From: Prauserella halophila
Lineage (GTDB): Bacteria > Actinomycetota > Actinomycetes > Mycobacteriales > Pseudonocardiaceae
Length of the DNA: 64,000 nucleotides
NCBI RefSeq assembly: GCF_024171895.1
Contig: NZ_JAMTCQ010000016.1
Span: 82,738 to 146,737 of the forward strand
Direction: 5' to 3'
Shown: piece after piece, positions 37,071 through 47,837 of the stretch
How the letters are laid out: each line of letters begins with the position of its first letter
Position numbering within the stretch: position 1 is the stretch's first letter
Notes under the pieces: generated by a model
The model's input: only the letters and a program-made list of their open reading frames with translations
Databases searched by the model: none
What the model was told of the DNA's origin: nothing
Position numbers and translations under genes: made by a program

Positions 37071-38018
37071 ATGAAGATCGCGATTCTCGACGACTATCAG
37101 GACATCGCGCGCGAGCTGGCCGACTGGGACTCGCTCGGCGCCGAGGTGGACGTACTCACCGAGCACATCGCCGATTCCGGCGCCCTGGTCGAGCGACTCG
37201 CCGGGTGCGAGGTCGTGGTCGCCATGCGTGAGCGCACCCAGCTGCCGGGAGACGTGCTGCGGCGGTTGCCGGAGCTGCGGCTGATCGTCAGCCTGGGTGG
37301 CTCGCGGAACCCGGCGATCGACCTGAAGGCCACCGCGGAACTCGGCATCGTCGTGTCGCACACCGGCTACCTGCCGCACCCGACCGCCGAGCACACGTGG
37401 GCGCTGATCCTCGCCGCGATGCGCGGAATCCCGGACGAGACGCGCTCCGTACGCGAGGGCGGCTGGCAGACGTCGGTGGGACGCAGCCTGCAGGGCGCCA
37501 CCCTGGGCGTCGTCGGCCTCGGCAGGCTCGGCGGCCGCATCGCGCGGATCGGCCAGGCGTTCGGGATGCGCACCCTCGCCTGGAGCGCCAACCTCACGCA
37601 GGAGAAGGCCGACGAGCACGACGTCCTCGCCGTCCCGAAGGAGCAGTTGCTGGCCGAATCCGACGTCGTGACGATCCACCAGGTGCTCAGCTCCCGTACC
37701 CGCGGCCTGATCGGAGCGCCGGAGCTCGCGGCGATGAAGCCGGACGCGTGGTTGGTCAACACCTCGCGCGGCCCGATCATCGACGAGGCCGCGCTGCTCG
37801 ACGCGCTGCACGAGCGGCGGATCGGCGGCGCCGCGCTCGACGTGTACGACACCGAGCCGCTGCCCGCCGATCATCCGCTGCGTACCGCTCCGAACACGGT
37901 GCTTACACCGCACATCGGCTACGTCGTGCGCGATCTGTACGAGGTGTTCTACCGGGACGCGGTCGCCGACATCGCCGCGTACCAGGTCGGTGAGCCGATC
38001 CGCGTGATGTCGCTGTAG
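37071..38018 (+). CDS. D-2-hydroxyacid dehydrogenase family protein
   Basis: A 315-residue NAD-dependent dehydrogenase. Its Rossmann motif is LGVVGLGRLGGRIARIGQAFG-like at about 145-165. GYLPHPTAEHTWALILA, the catalytic Arg region VNTSRGPIIDE, the Glu in YDTEPLPADHP and the His in LTPHIGYV are all present. The substrate is unknown (glycerate, lactate and similar acids are options). TAGTGT at 37059-37064, six bases before the ATG, suggests a leaderless transcript. It is convergent with the serine hydrolase gene. Confidence 0.88.
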   Translation: MKIAILDDYQDIARELADWDSLGAEVDVLTEHIADSGALVERLAGCEVVVAMRERTQLPGDVLRRLPELRLIVSLGGSRNPAIDLKATAELGIVVSHTGYLPHPTAEHTWALILAAMRGIPDETRSVREGGWQTSVGRSLQGATLGVVGLGRLGGRIARIGQAFGMRTLAWSANLTQEKADEHDVLAVPKEQLLAESDVVTIHQVLSSRTRGLIGAPELAAMKPDAWLVNTSRGPIIDEAALLDALHERRIGGAALDVYDTEPLPADHPLRTAPNTVLTPHIGYVVRDLYEVFYRDAVADIAAYQVGEPIRVMSL

Positions 38019-38035
38019 CGCGGGGTTTCCGCGCT
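38017..38035. terminator. bidirectional hairpin between convergent genes
   Basis: AGCGCGG-GGTTT-CCGCGCT starts inside the stop codon of the dehydrogenase gene and ends 15 bp before the end of the opposite serine hydrolase gene. The 7-bp stem is perfect. Confidence 0.65.
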
Positions 38036-38049
38036 CGCCGGCGGCCGGG

Positions 38050-38859
38050 TCAGAGGTCGGCGAGCACCGCGTCGGTGAAGGGGGGCCAGGCTTCGACGGC
38101 CCACGGCCCGAAGTCCCGGTCGGTCAGCGCGAGGCACGCCACGCCCGCGTCCGGGTCGAGCCACAGGAACGTGCCGGATTGCCCGAAGTGGCCGAACGTG
38201 CGCGGTGAGCTGGTCGCGCCCGTCCAGTGCGGGCTCTTGCCGTCGCGGATCTCGAAGCCGAGGCCCCAGTCGTTCGGCTTCTGGTGGCCCAGGCCGGGCA
38301 GCACGCCGTTGAGGCCGGGGAACTGCACCTGCGTCGCCTCGTCGAGGGTGGAGCGGGCGATGAGTTTCGGCTCGAACAGCTCGGCGGCGAACCGGATGAG
38401 GTCGTCCACGGTCGATTCCGCACCTGCGCCGGGGGAGCCGGTGAGCGCGGTCGACGTCATCCCGAGCGGCGTGAGCACGCCCTCGGTCAGGTACTCGCCG
38501 AACGGGATCCCGGAGTGCTCGGCCAGGGCGTCGGCGAGCTGTTCGTAACCGGAGCTGGAGTAGAGCCTGCGCTGTCCCGGCGGTGCCTGCACCTTGTGCT
38601 GGTCGAACGCCAGGCCCGCGGTGTGGGCCAGCAGGTGGCGGATCGTGGCGCCCTCCGGTCCGGCCGGGGTGTCGAGCTCGACGGCTCCCTCCTCGACGGC
38701 CACCAGCGCGGCGTAGGCGGTGAGCAGCTTCGTCACCGACGCGAGCGGGAACACCCGCGCCGTGTCGCCGTGGGTGCCGCGCACGGCTCCGTCGGCACCG
38801 ACGACCGCCGTCGCCGCATGGGGAACCGGCCACTGTTCGATCAACCGCAGGCTGTCCAT
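38050..38859 (-). CDS. serine hydrolase, beta-lactamase/class C-like family
   Basis: A 269-residue cytoplasmic-looking protein (no signal peptide). The SxxK motif SVTK is at residues 41-44. The second element is YSSSGYEQL, with Tyr retained in place of YxN, and an H-F-G-Q-S-G-T segment stands for the third element. Such proteins include esterases and peptidases as well as lactamases, so no antibiotic role should be assumed. The start is ATG at 38857-38859. It follows nagE on the same strand with a hairpin between them. Confidence 0.85.
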   Translation of the reverse strand: MDSLRLIEQWPVPHAATAVVGADGAVRGTHGDTARVFPLASVTKLLTAYAALVAVEEGAVELDTPAGPEGATIRHLLAHTAGLAFDQHKVQAPPGQRRLYSSSGYEQLADALAEHSGIPFGEYLTEGVLTPLGMTSTALTGSPGAGAESTVDDLIRFAAELFEPKLIARSTLDEATQVQFPGLNGVLPGLGHQKPNDWGLGFEIRDGKSPHWTGATSSPRTFGHFGQSGTFLWLDPDAGVACLALTDRDFGPWAVEAWPPFTDAVLADL

Positions 38860-38935
38860 GCGCACCACCCTAGGCAGCGGTGGCGGGCCAGGACGGGGAG
38901 GGTTCGGGTGCGCCTGCCGTCGTCCCGGTACGGAA

Positions 38936-38969
38936 GAACCCGGCGCCGGACCGGGCCGGCACCGGGTTC
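38936..38969 (-). terminator. hairpin after the PTS IIC gene
   Basis: GAACCCGG and CCGGGTTC pair perfectly around an inner CCGG-rich loop, 28 bp downstream of the nagE-type gene on the minus strand. Confidence 0.6.
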
Positions 38970-38996
38970 TCCGGTGTGCTGCGTGGGGCGGGAGCG

Positions 38997-40346
38997 TCAG
39001 GTGCTGGTGCCGCTCCCGGGGCCGCCGGAGCCTCCGGCACCGCCTGCGGACTCGGGGCCGGTCCGCGCCGCGCTGTCGGTGGCGGTCCCGGCGTCGGCAG
39101 TGGCCGGGTCCTTCTCCTCCTCGGCGCCGTCGGTGTCGTCGTCCTCGCGGCCCGGCGTGCGGAGGTTCCACTTGGTGATCACCCAGCGGAACACGACGTA
39201 GTAGATCGCCGCGTACACCAGGCCGAGCGGGATCAGCAACCACGCCTTGTTCGCCGCGGGAGCGGTCATGTTGAGCAGGAAGTCGATCCCGCCCGCGGAG
39301 AACGAGAAGCCCAGATGGATGTCGAGGGCGTTGACGAGCATCATCGACGTGCCGGTCAGCACTGCGTGGATCAGGTACAGCGGCCACGCCACGAACATGA
39401 ACGCGAACTCGATCGGCTCGGTGATGCCGGTGAGGAAGGCGGTCAGGGCCGAGGAGAGCATCACGCCGCCGACCAGCTTCTTCTGGCTCGGTTTGGCCGA
39501 CTGCCAGATCGCGAAGGCCGCCGCGGGCAGGGCGAACATGAAGATCGGGAAGAAGCCCGTCATGAACGCGCCGGCGGTCGGGTCACCGTCGAAGAAGTTG
39601 TTGATGTCGCCGCCCTCGAAAACGAACCACAGCGGCACGTTGAGCAGCTGGTGCAGGCCGACCGGGATCAACAGCCGGTTCAGCATGCCGTAGAGGCCGC
39701 CGCCGAGGACGGCGTCGCTGGTGGCGGCCTCACCGGCGGCCTGGATGCCGGCGTCGATGACCGGGAACGCCAGGCCGAACACCACGCCGAGCAGCAGCAG
39801 CGCGAACGAGTTGACGATCGGCACGAACCGGCGGCCGCCGAAGAACGCCAGGTACTGCGGCAGTTTCACCCGGTGGAACCGCTGCCACAGCACCGCCGTC
39901 ACCAGGCCGACGACGATGCCGGAGAGCACGCTGTAGGGCCATTTGATCGGCTGGAGGAGCCATTCGGTGTGTTCGACCAGGCCGTCGTCCGTCTGCTCGT
40001 AGTAGCCCTCGATCTCCTCGATCGGGGCGAACACCTGGATCACCTTGCTGAACACCACGAAGCCGACGGCGGCGGCCACACCCGTCGAGCCGTCGCCCTT
40101 GCGCGCGAAACCGACGGCGATACCGACCGCGAACAGCAGCGGCAGCCAGTCGAACAGTCCGCCACCCGCGGCGACGAAGACGTCGGCGATGCCCGACGTG
40201 GCGTCCCAGCGGCCGAGCATGTCGGATTGGCCGAGCCGGTTCAGCAGGCCGGCCGCGGGCAGCGTGGCGATGGGCAGCATGAGGCTGCGCCCGAACCGCT
40301 GCAGACCGGCCAGGCCTCTGCGGTTGCCCTGCGCTCGATCGCTCAT
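38997..40346 (-). CDS. nagE: PTS system glucose/N-acetylglucosamine-type EIIC component
   Basis: A 449-residue membrane permease of the PTS glucose superfamily: LQRFGRSLMLPIATLPAAGLL near the start, about ten helices, the substrate-site motif GITEPIEFAFMFVAWPLY and a ~55-residue low-complexity tail. The IIB and IIA functions are on separate proteins encoded divergently at 40770-41467. ATG at 40344-40346 has GGAAGGGA 7 nt upstream; a longer open frame is rejected. The DasR-type operator in the divergent spacer indicates GlcNAc/chitin-linked control, as for nagE2 of Streptomyces. The symbol is by analogy. Confidence 0.88.
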   Translation of the reverse strand: MSDRAQGNRRGLAGLQRFGRSLMLPIATLPAAGLLNRLGQSDMLGRWDATSGIADVFVAAGGGLFDWLPLLFAVGIAVGFARKGDGSTGVAAAVGFVVFSKVIQVFAPIEEIEGYYEQTDDGLVEHTEWLLQPIKWPYSVLSGIVVGLVTAVLWQRFHRVKLPQYLAFFGGRRFVPIVNSFALLLLGVVFGLAFPVIDAGIQAAGEAATSDAVLGGGLYGMLNRLLIPVGLHQLLNVPLWFVFEGGDINNFFDGDPTAGAFMTGFFPIFMFALPAAAFAIWQSAKPSQKKLVGGVMLSSALTAFLTGITEPIEFAFMFVAWPLYLIHAVLTGTSMMLVNALDIHLGFSFSAGGIDFLLNMTAPAANKAWLLIPLGLVYAAIYYVVFRWVITKWNLRTPGREDDDTDGAEEEKDPATADAGTATDSAARTGPESAGGAGGSGGPGSGTST

Positions 40347-40511
40347 GAGCGTCCCTTCCGGTGGGTACGGGGTCGACGGGTGGCGTGTTGTCGGCCGGGT
40401 GGTGGCCGCGGCGCGCGGCCGACAAGGCGTGACCGGCAAGACTAGCGGGAATCGGGCGCTCACCGTGGACTGTTCGCGATCCCCGCGCCGCCCCCGGTCC
40501 CGGTGATAGAT

Positions 40512-40527
40512 TCCGGTCTAGACCACT
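40512..40527. promoter_or_regulatory. DasR response element (dre) between PTS IIC and IIB-IIA genes
   Basis: The last 13 of 16 bases, GGTCTAGACCACT, match the palindromic DasR consensus AGTGGTCTAGACCACT exactly; only the first three differ. It lies in the 423-bp divergent spacer, directly after a TAGATT hexamer (40506-40511) that could be the -10 of the IIB-IIA promoter, so binding would block initiation. DasR is the GntR-type repressor of GlcNAc uptake in actinomycetes and is released by glucosamine-6-phosphate. The rest of the spacer holds no gene. Confidence 0.8.
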
Positions 40528-40689
40528 CGGTCGGAACGGAGAATGCTCTGTCGCTCGACCGGGTGTCAACCCGCTACTGTTCGTTCTGACGCGGTGCTCG
40601 TACCGGCCGTGCGACACGGGTGCTGCGGGGCGCGTCCCGCGGGACGTCGCGACGGACCGGAGGCGGTGCGCGCGGACACGCCCAGCACA

Positions 40690-40760
40690 ACTCGGCAGCA
40701 CGAAGAACGCAGAACGCAGCAGAACGCAGAACAACGAAGAACGCAGCAGCACGAATCAGG
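40690..40760 (+). other. A-rich repetitive leader of the PTS IIB-IIA mRNA
   Basis: The stretch just before the IIB gene is built on GAACGCAG/GAAGAACGCAG repeats (at least four copies) and is conspicuously A-rich for this genome, with almost no capacity to form stems. It ends in the GGGAGG ribosome site. An unstructured leader of this kind would favour translation; a regulatory role is inference. Confidence 0.55.
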
Positions 40761-40769
40761 GAGGCCGCG

Positions 40770-41006
40770 ATGGCGGACGACAGGCCGGGGCAGATCCTTG
40801 CGGCCCTGGGCGGCGCGGGCAACGTCGTCGAGATCGAAGGGTGCATCACGCGGTTGCGGTGCGAACTCGAGGACGGCTCGGTCGTCGACGAGGCGGCGCT
40901 GAAACAGGCGGGCGCGCACGGCGTGATGACGGCGGGTTCGGTCGTGCAGGTCGTGGTCGGTCCCGAGGCCGACGCGATCGCCGAGGACATTCAGGACCTG
41001 CTGTGA
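40770..41006 (+). CDS. PTS system glucose/GlcNAc-type EIIB component
   Basis: 78 residues, a stand-alone IIB domain. The phosphorylated Cys25 is in EIEGCITRLRCEL, the usual motif. It passes phosphate from IIA to the sugar carried by IIC. ATG 40770 has GGGAGG 5-6 nt upstream. It overlaps the IIA gene by 4 bp and is divergent from the IIC gene across a DasR site. Confidence 0.93.
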   Translation: MADDRPGQILAALGGAGNVVEIEGCITRLRCELEDGSVVDEAALKQAGAHGVMTAGSVVQVVVGPEADAIAEDIQDLL

Positions 41007-41467
41007 CGGGCGCGGCGCGCGTGGTGCGCAGCCCGGTCGGGGGCACCGTGACGGCGCTGGCCGACGTGCCGGACCCGGTGTTCTCCCAGGCGATGGTCGG
41101 ACCGGGGGTCGCGGTGGAGCCGCGCGACGGTCACGGCGAGGCGGTGGCGCCGATCGACGGCACGCTGACCACGGTCCACGCGCACGCGTTCGTGATCGCG
41201 GGTGACGACGGAGCGGCCGTACTGGTGCACCTCGGCATCGACACCGTCAAGCAGCAGGGCGAGGGATTCACCCTGCGCGTCGCCAAGGGTGAGCGCGTGC
41301 GGGCCGGGCAGTCGGTGGTCGGCTGGGACCCGGCGGCGGTGCGGGCGGCGGGCTATGCGCCGATCGTGCCCGTGATCGCCCTCGACGCGCAGCAGCAGGC
41401 CCTTCGGCCTGCCGGCGACGGCATCGCGCTCGATGCGGGTGACGAGCTGTTCGCGTGGAGCGACTGA
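41003..41467 (+). CDS. crr: PTS system glucose-type EIIA component (Crr-like)
   Basis: 154 residues. SPVGGTVTALADVPDPVFSQ-type start, GPGVAVEP, and the active-site VLVHLGIDTV with the phosphorylated His at about residue 76 define a glucose-family IIA. It accepts phosphate from HPr and hands it to IIB. GTG 41003 overlaps the IIB stop by 4 bp; the upstream in-frame extension lies inside IIB and is rejected. Confidence 0.93.
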   Translation: MTGAARVVRSPVGGTVTALADVPDPVFSQAMVGPGVAVEPRDGHGEAVAPIDGTLTTVHAHAFVIAGDDGAAVLVHLGIDTVKQQGEGFTLRVAKGERVRAGQSVVGWDPAAVRAAGYAPIVPVIALDAQQQALRPAGDGIALDAGDELFAWSD

Positions 41468-41661
41468 CCGGCACCGTCACCGGCGGCACCGTCCGTCGGG
41501 ATGCGAACGGGCGGAAGGCGAACGGGTTGGGGCGTGAACGGTCCCCTCGTGCCGGTGGAGGTCGCCCGCTCGAGTGGCATTCGCCGTCGGCGTGACAGCG
41601 GTGGTGCCCCTCGTGTCAGGACGGTTCGGTATCGCGGTCGCCGCGGCGCACGCTGACGGGC

Positions 41662-42546
41662 GTGTGGTGGCAACCGATGATCGTGCTCGCCGTCGGCACC
41701 GCCGGTGCGGCGGTCGCGTGGGCGGCGTGCCGGGTGTCGGCCCGTGCTGCGCGTCCCGCCGTCGTGCCGGCAGGCCGGTGTGCCGTGGTGACCGCGTGCG
41801 GCTGGGCCTGGCTCGGCTGGCGCTGGTCGGTGGGCGGCCTGCCCGCCTGGTGGCTGCCCGTGCCGTTGGCGGTGTTCGCCGTGGCGGCACCGCTGGCGGC
41901 GGCCGACCTGCGACACCGCAGGCTGCCGGACGTGCTCACCGCCGCGGCCGCAGTGGTCGTCGGCGTGGCCGTCGTGGTGAGCGCCATCACCCTGGACGCC
42001 ATCACCCTGGACGCCGTCGCGGCTGGCGAGGGGGAGCCGGGGGCAGGGCTGGTGGTGCGGAGTGCCGCCGGGGCGCTCGCCTTCGCCGGGGCGCATGCGC
42101 TGGTGCGGGCGGTGTCCCCACGATCGCTGGGCGCGGGTGACGTCAAGCTGGCCGTCGGGCTCGGCGGCGCGGCGGGCGCGGTCGGCTGGCCGGCACTCGT
42201 GGTCGGCGCGGCTGCGGCGTCGCTCGTCACGCTCGCGGGTGCCTGCGTGCTGCAGTGGTCGAGGCAGTGGTCGAGGCAGTGGTCGAGGCGGTGGTCAAGG
42301 CAGTGGAGGTGCCGCGGGGCGACCGGCCGTGGCTCGCCGCACGGACGCCGCCCGCCCCACGGACCCGGTCTGCCGCACGGCCCCGGCATGCTGTTCGGTG
42401 CCTGCCTGGTCGTGGCGTTTCCCGGCGCCGCGCTGGACGGTGAGGTGGAGGCGGCGGCCAGGGCGATCGCGGGCACCGGCATGAACACCGGCATGAGCGC
42501 CGGCACGGGCACTGGCATGGGCGCGGTCACGCATAGTCCCGGGTAG
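41662..42546 (+). CDS. prepilin peptidase, A24 family, with repeat-expanded segments
   Basis: A 294-residue membrane protease with the two catalytic Asp regions [14 protein letters not shown] (about 80) and [14 protein letters not shown] (about 157), as in TadV/PilD-type peptidases. Two internal expansions are unusual: a 15-bp duplication giving [11 protein letters not shown] (about 41984-42013) and a 12-bp repeat giving [16 protein letters not shown] (42253-42300) next to the last helix. The C-terminus is Gly/Met/Thr-rich. No pilin or Tad genes are in the window. The gene precedes aroC, as in mycobacteria. The GTG start lacks a clear ribosome site. Confidence 0.8.
   Translation: MWWQPMIVLAVGTAGAAVAWAACRVSARAARPAVVPAGRCAVVTACGWAWLGWRWSVGGLPAWWLPVPLAVFAVAAPLAAADLRHRRLPDVLTAAAAVVVGVAVVVSAITLDAITLDAVAAGEGEPGAGLVVRSAAGALAFAGAHALVRAVSPRSLGAGDVKLAVGLGGAAGAVGWPALVVGAAAASLVTLAGACVLQWSRQWSRQWSRRWSRQWRCRGATGRGSPHGRRPPHGPGLPHGPGMLFGACLVVAFPGAALDGEVEAAARAIAGTGMNTGMSAGTGTGMGAVTHSPG
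42253..42300. repeat. four 12-bp tandem repeats inside the prepilin peptidase gene
   Basis: Three perfect copies of CAGTGGTCGAGG and one with two changes, in frame, encode repeated Trp-Ser-Arg-Gln/Arg. The motif puts eight or more Arg and Trp residues between two membrane helices. Confidence 0.92.
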
Positions 42547-42584
42547 CTGCCGGCACGTCGCTGCGGCGTGACAGGATCGACGAC

Positions 42585-43786
42585 GTGTTGCGCTGGATAA
42601 CCGCAGGTGAGTCCCACGGCCCTGCCCTGTCCGCCATTCTCGAGGGCATGGTGGCCGGCGTCGAGGTGACGACGTCCGACGTCGGTGAACAACTCGCCCG
42701 GAGGAGACTCGGCTTCGGCCGCAGTCCGCGGATGGGGTTCGAGACCGACCAGATCGAATTCGTCGGCGGAGTCCGCCACGGCACGACCCAGGGCGGTCCG
42801 GTCGCCGTGCAGATCGACAACTCGGAGTGGCCGAAGTGGGAGAAGGTCATGGCGCCCGACCCCGTCGACCCGGCTTCGGTCGAGGGGCTCGCGCGGAACG
42901 AGGCGCTGACCCGGCCGCGTCCCGGCCACGCCGATCTGCCCGGGATGCAGAAGTACGGCTTCCCCGAGGCCCGGCCGGTGCTCGAACGCGCCAGTGCGCG
43001 TGAGACCGCTTCGCGTACGGCACTGGGCACCGTCGCACGGGCGTACCTTCGGCAGCTGCTCGGCGCCGAGGTGATCAGCCATGTCGTGTCCATCGGCGGT
43101 GCGGAGGCACCCGCCGGGCCGTTGCCGCAGCCCGGCGACCTCGCCGCGATCGACGAGAGCCCGGTGCGGGCGTTCGGCGAGGACGCGACCGAGACGATGA
43201 TCGCCGAGGTCGACGCGGTGCGGAAGGCGGGTGACACCGTCGGTGGTGTCATCGAGGTGATCGTCTACGGCCTGCCGCCGGGTCTCGGCTCACACGTGCA
43301 CTGGGACCGCAGGCTCGACGCCAAGCTCTCGGGCGCGCTCATGGGCGTGCAGGCGATGAAGGGCGTCGAGATCGGCGACGGCTTCACCACCGCCCATCGG
43401 TGGGGCAGCCAGGCGCACGACGAGATCGATCCCGGCGACGGGCCGACGGGCGTGACCCGGCGATCCAACCGCGCGGGCGGCCTCGAGGGCGGCATCACCA
43501 ACGGCGAGCCGCTGCGGGTCCGCGTGGCCATGAAACCGATTTCCACCGTGCCCAAGGCCCTGTCCACGATCGACGTGGAGACGGGGGAACCCGCCGTCGC
43601 CATCCACCAGCGCTCCGACGTGTGCGCCGTGCCGCGGGCCGGGGTGGTGCTGGAATCGGTCGTCGCGCTCGTGGTGGCCGACGCCGCGCTGGAGAAGTTC
43701 GGCGGCGACTCGCTCGCCGAGTCCCGGCGCAACGCCGACGGGTATCTCGCAGGGCTCGACGAGTGGTGGCAGCGAGGCGGCGCCGA

Positions 43787-43790
<4 letters not shown>
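42585..43790 (+). CDS. aroC: chorismate synthase
   Basis: A 401-residue FMN-dependent enzyme for the last shikimate step (EPSP to chorismate). It starts [21 protein letters not shown] and contains [30 protein letters not shown], and [19 protein letters not shown]. The GTG at 42585 has no strong ribosome site; CAGGAT seven bases upstream may be a -10 for a leaderless transcript. It heads the overlapping aroC-aroK-aroB-aroQ operon. Confidence 0.97.
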
Positions 43791-45935
<2,145 letters not shown>

Positions 45936-46043
45936 TACCGACCGATCCTCGTCGGACGACCGCCACGTCGCCGCCCTACCGGGTGATGACGGTCGTACAC
46001 TGAGCGTCCACCCGCGCGCTGTTCGGCGCGGGGATGCGGTGCC

Positions 46044-46098
46044 GGGTCGTGCGGTACGGGGTTGTGCGGCACCGGGTTGTGCGGCACCGGGTCGTGCG
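46044..46098. repeat. 15-bp tandem repeat upstream of the lipoprotein gene
   Basis: GGGTTGTGCGGCACC occurs twice exactly, flanked by a diverged copy on each side, in the 217-bp spacer between aroQ and the lipoprotein gene. It lies where the promoter or 5' leader would be. Confidence 0.8.
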
Positions 46099-46152
46099 CT
46101 GCGCGACGTTCGGGGGAGAACGTACGGGGGAGGGACGGAGTTGGTCGGCGCG

Positions 46153-47679
46153 ATGGAGCGGGTGCGGGGCCGGCGGAGCCGGGACCGGCGTGCGGCGCCG
46201 GGCGCGGCGCTCGTCGTCGGCGTCGCGCTGCTGGCTGCCTGCAGCCCGAGCGATGCGGAGATCCGGAACGGCGCGGGCGACAGCGCTCCGACGCGCTCCC
46301 CGCAGTCGGGGACGGTGCAGCCGGAACAGGTCGCACTCGAGGTCGACCGGCGCAGGAAGAGCGGCGGCGTGGTGGCCCACGGTGGCGCGGACGCGCCGTA
46401 CAACTACGGCCCGACGGTGATGCGCGACGGCGGCACGACCCGCATGTGGTGGTGCAGCCAGTACGGCCGGGCCCGGCCGCCGGGGGACGATCTGCTGCAC
46501 GCGCGGTCCGGCGGGCTCGACGGGCCGTTCCGTGCTCCCGGCGGCGGCATTCCGGAGGTGGTGCTGTCGGGTGCGCCCGGGTCGTTCGACGGCAAGCACA
46601 CGTGCGATCCGTCGGTGATCCGCGTGAACGGGATGTACTACCTGTACTACACCGGTGCGGCGGGCAGCCACGATCACGGCAACGCCGTCGGCCTGGCGAC
46701 CAGCACCGACGGGCGCAGCTGGAAGCGGACGGGCTCACCGGTCGTGCGGGCGGCCCACGACACGGCCAGGGACAACACCTACGGCGCGGGACAGCCTGCC
46801 GTGGTGCACGTCGACGGCTGGTTCTACCTGATGTTCACCGATACCACCGGGAAGGCCGCCGGGTGGAACGGTGCGGGCCAGTTCGTGCTCCGTGCCAAGG
46901 AACCGACGTTCTCCGGCAACGTCGAGGCTCTCGGTCCCGACGGATTCACCGATGCCGACGGCACCGCGGCGACCCGCGACCGGTCGGTGGTGGATGCCTT
47001 CAGCGCGGATCTGATGTGGGTCGACGCGATGGACGCCTTCGGGATCGCCCACCAGACGGACAACGGCACGACCGTCACGTTCTGGAACCGGGACTTCTCG
47101 GCGCAGCCCTACGAGCCGGTGGTGTTGCCGGTGCCGTGGAAGGAGGGCCCGGGCCTGGTCCGCACCCCGCAGGGACATGCGCGCGTCTCCCCGGAGGATC
47201 CGTGCGGACGTGTTCCGATCGACGTCGTGCAGGCCACGCGCGTCGGCAAGGCGGGTGCGCCGACGGGACTGCGCCACTTCGGAGCCGACGCGCACGGGTT
47301 CGAGGGCTGCCGCACCGTCAGCGGCGCGCTGGCGGTGCTCGACGGGTTCGCGGTGCCGTCACCGGAACGCACGATGGACGTGATCGCCGACGGCCGCGTG
47401 CTGCGGGTGGAACGGCGGTCGGTGGCCGAAGCCGTGTCGTCGGGCGTGCTGGACCGGCGGCTGCCGATTCTCGACGAGGCCGACGTCGCAGCCCGGCTAC
47501 CAGCCGGCGCGAAGGTGGTCGCCTCGCCCGAGGGGCGCGGCTTCCTGCTCGGCGACACGATCTGGCCGGTCACCGGCGCATCGGCCGAGAAGGCCTTCGC
47601 GGCGAACGCCTCGGAGCCGGAGCGGATCAGCACCGAACAGTGGCGGACGTACGCGCTCGCGCCGTCCCTCGGCTCCTGA
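46153..47679 (+). CDS. putative lipoprotein with five-bladed beta-propeller (GH43/GH-like) fold
   Basis: About 508 residues. A basic start is followed by a hydrophobic segment and the lipobox LLAAC (Cys near residue 34), so it is likely membrane-anchored outside. The mature protein has propeller-type repeats: NYGPTVMRDGGTTRMWWCSQ, CDPSVIRVNGMYYLYYTGA and QPAVVHVDGWFYLMFTDT, as in GH43/GH32-like glycosidases. I cannot confirm a catalytic triad; an Asp in CDPSVI fits the first. ATG 46153 is the likely start, with a TTG at 46141 possible. It interrupts the usual aro-to-pepQ gene order. Confidence 0.7.
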   Translation: MERVRGRRSRDRRAAPGAALVVGVALLAACSPSDAEIRNGAGDSAPTRSPQSGTVQPEQVALEVDRRRKSGGVVAHGGADAPYNYGPTVMRDGGTTRMWWCSQYGRARPPGDDLLHARSGGLDGPFRAPGGGIPEVVLSGAPGSFDGKHTCDPSVIRVNGMYYLYYTGAAGSHDHGNAVGLATSTDGRSWKRTGSPVVRAAHDTARDNTYGAGQPAVVHVDGWFYLMFTDTTGKAAGWNGAGQFVLRAKEPTFSGNVEALGPDGFTDADGTAATRDRSVVDAFSADLMWVDAMDAFGIAHQTDNGTTVTFWNRDFSAQPYEPVVLPVPWKEGPGLVRTPQGHARVSPEDPCGRVPIDVVQATRVGKAGAPTGLRHFGADAHGFEGCRTVSGALAVLDGFAVPSPERTMDVIADGRVLRVERRSVAEAVSSGVLDRRLPILDEADVAARLPAGAKVVASPEGRGFLLGDTIWPVTGASAEKAFAANASEPERISTEQWRTYALAPSLGS

Positions 47680-47837
47680 CGTCCCTGCGACCGGCGGGCA
47701 TCGGCACCCCGCAGCGGGTGACGTGACCGGGGCCGGGTCCGGGTCCGGTTCGGACCGTCCGTCCCGATCGAAAAGATCCGGTTCGAGGCGGTCCCGCCCG
47801 GGCTCAGGCGTCGCCCGGACTCAGCCGCCGATCGGAC

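Noticed and set aside
38050..38859. Antibiotic-resistance beta-lactamase
   Set aside because: There is no signal peptide, the YxN and KTG elements are altered, and the context is sugar metabolism; a general serine hydrolase is the safer call.
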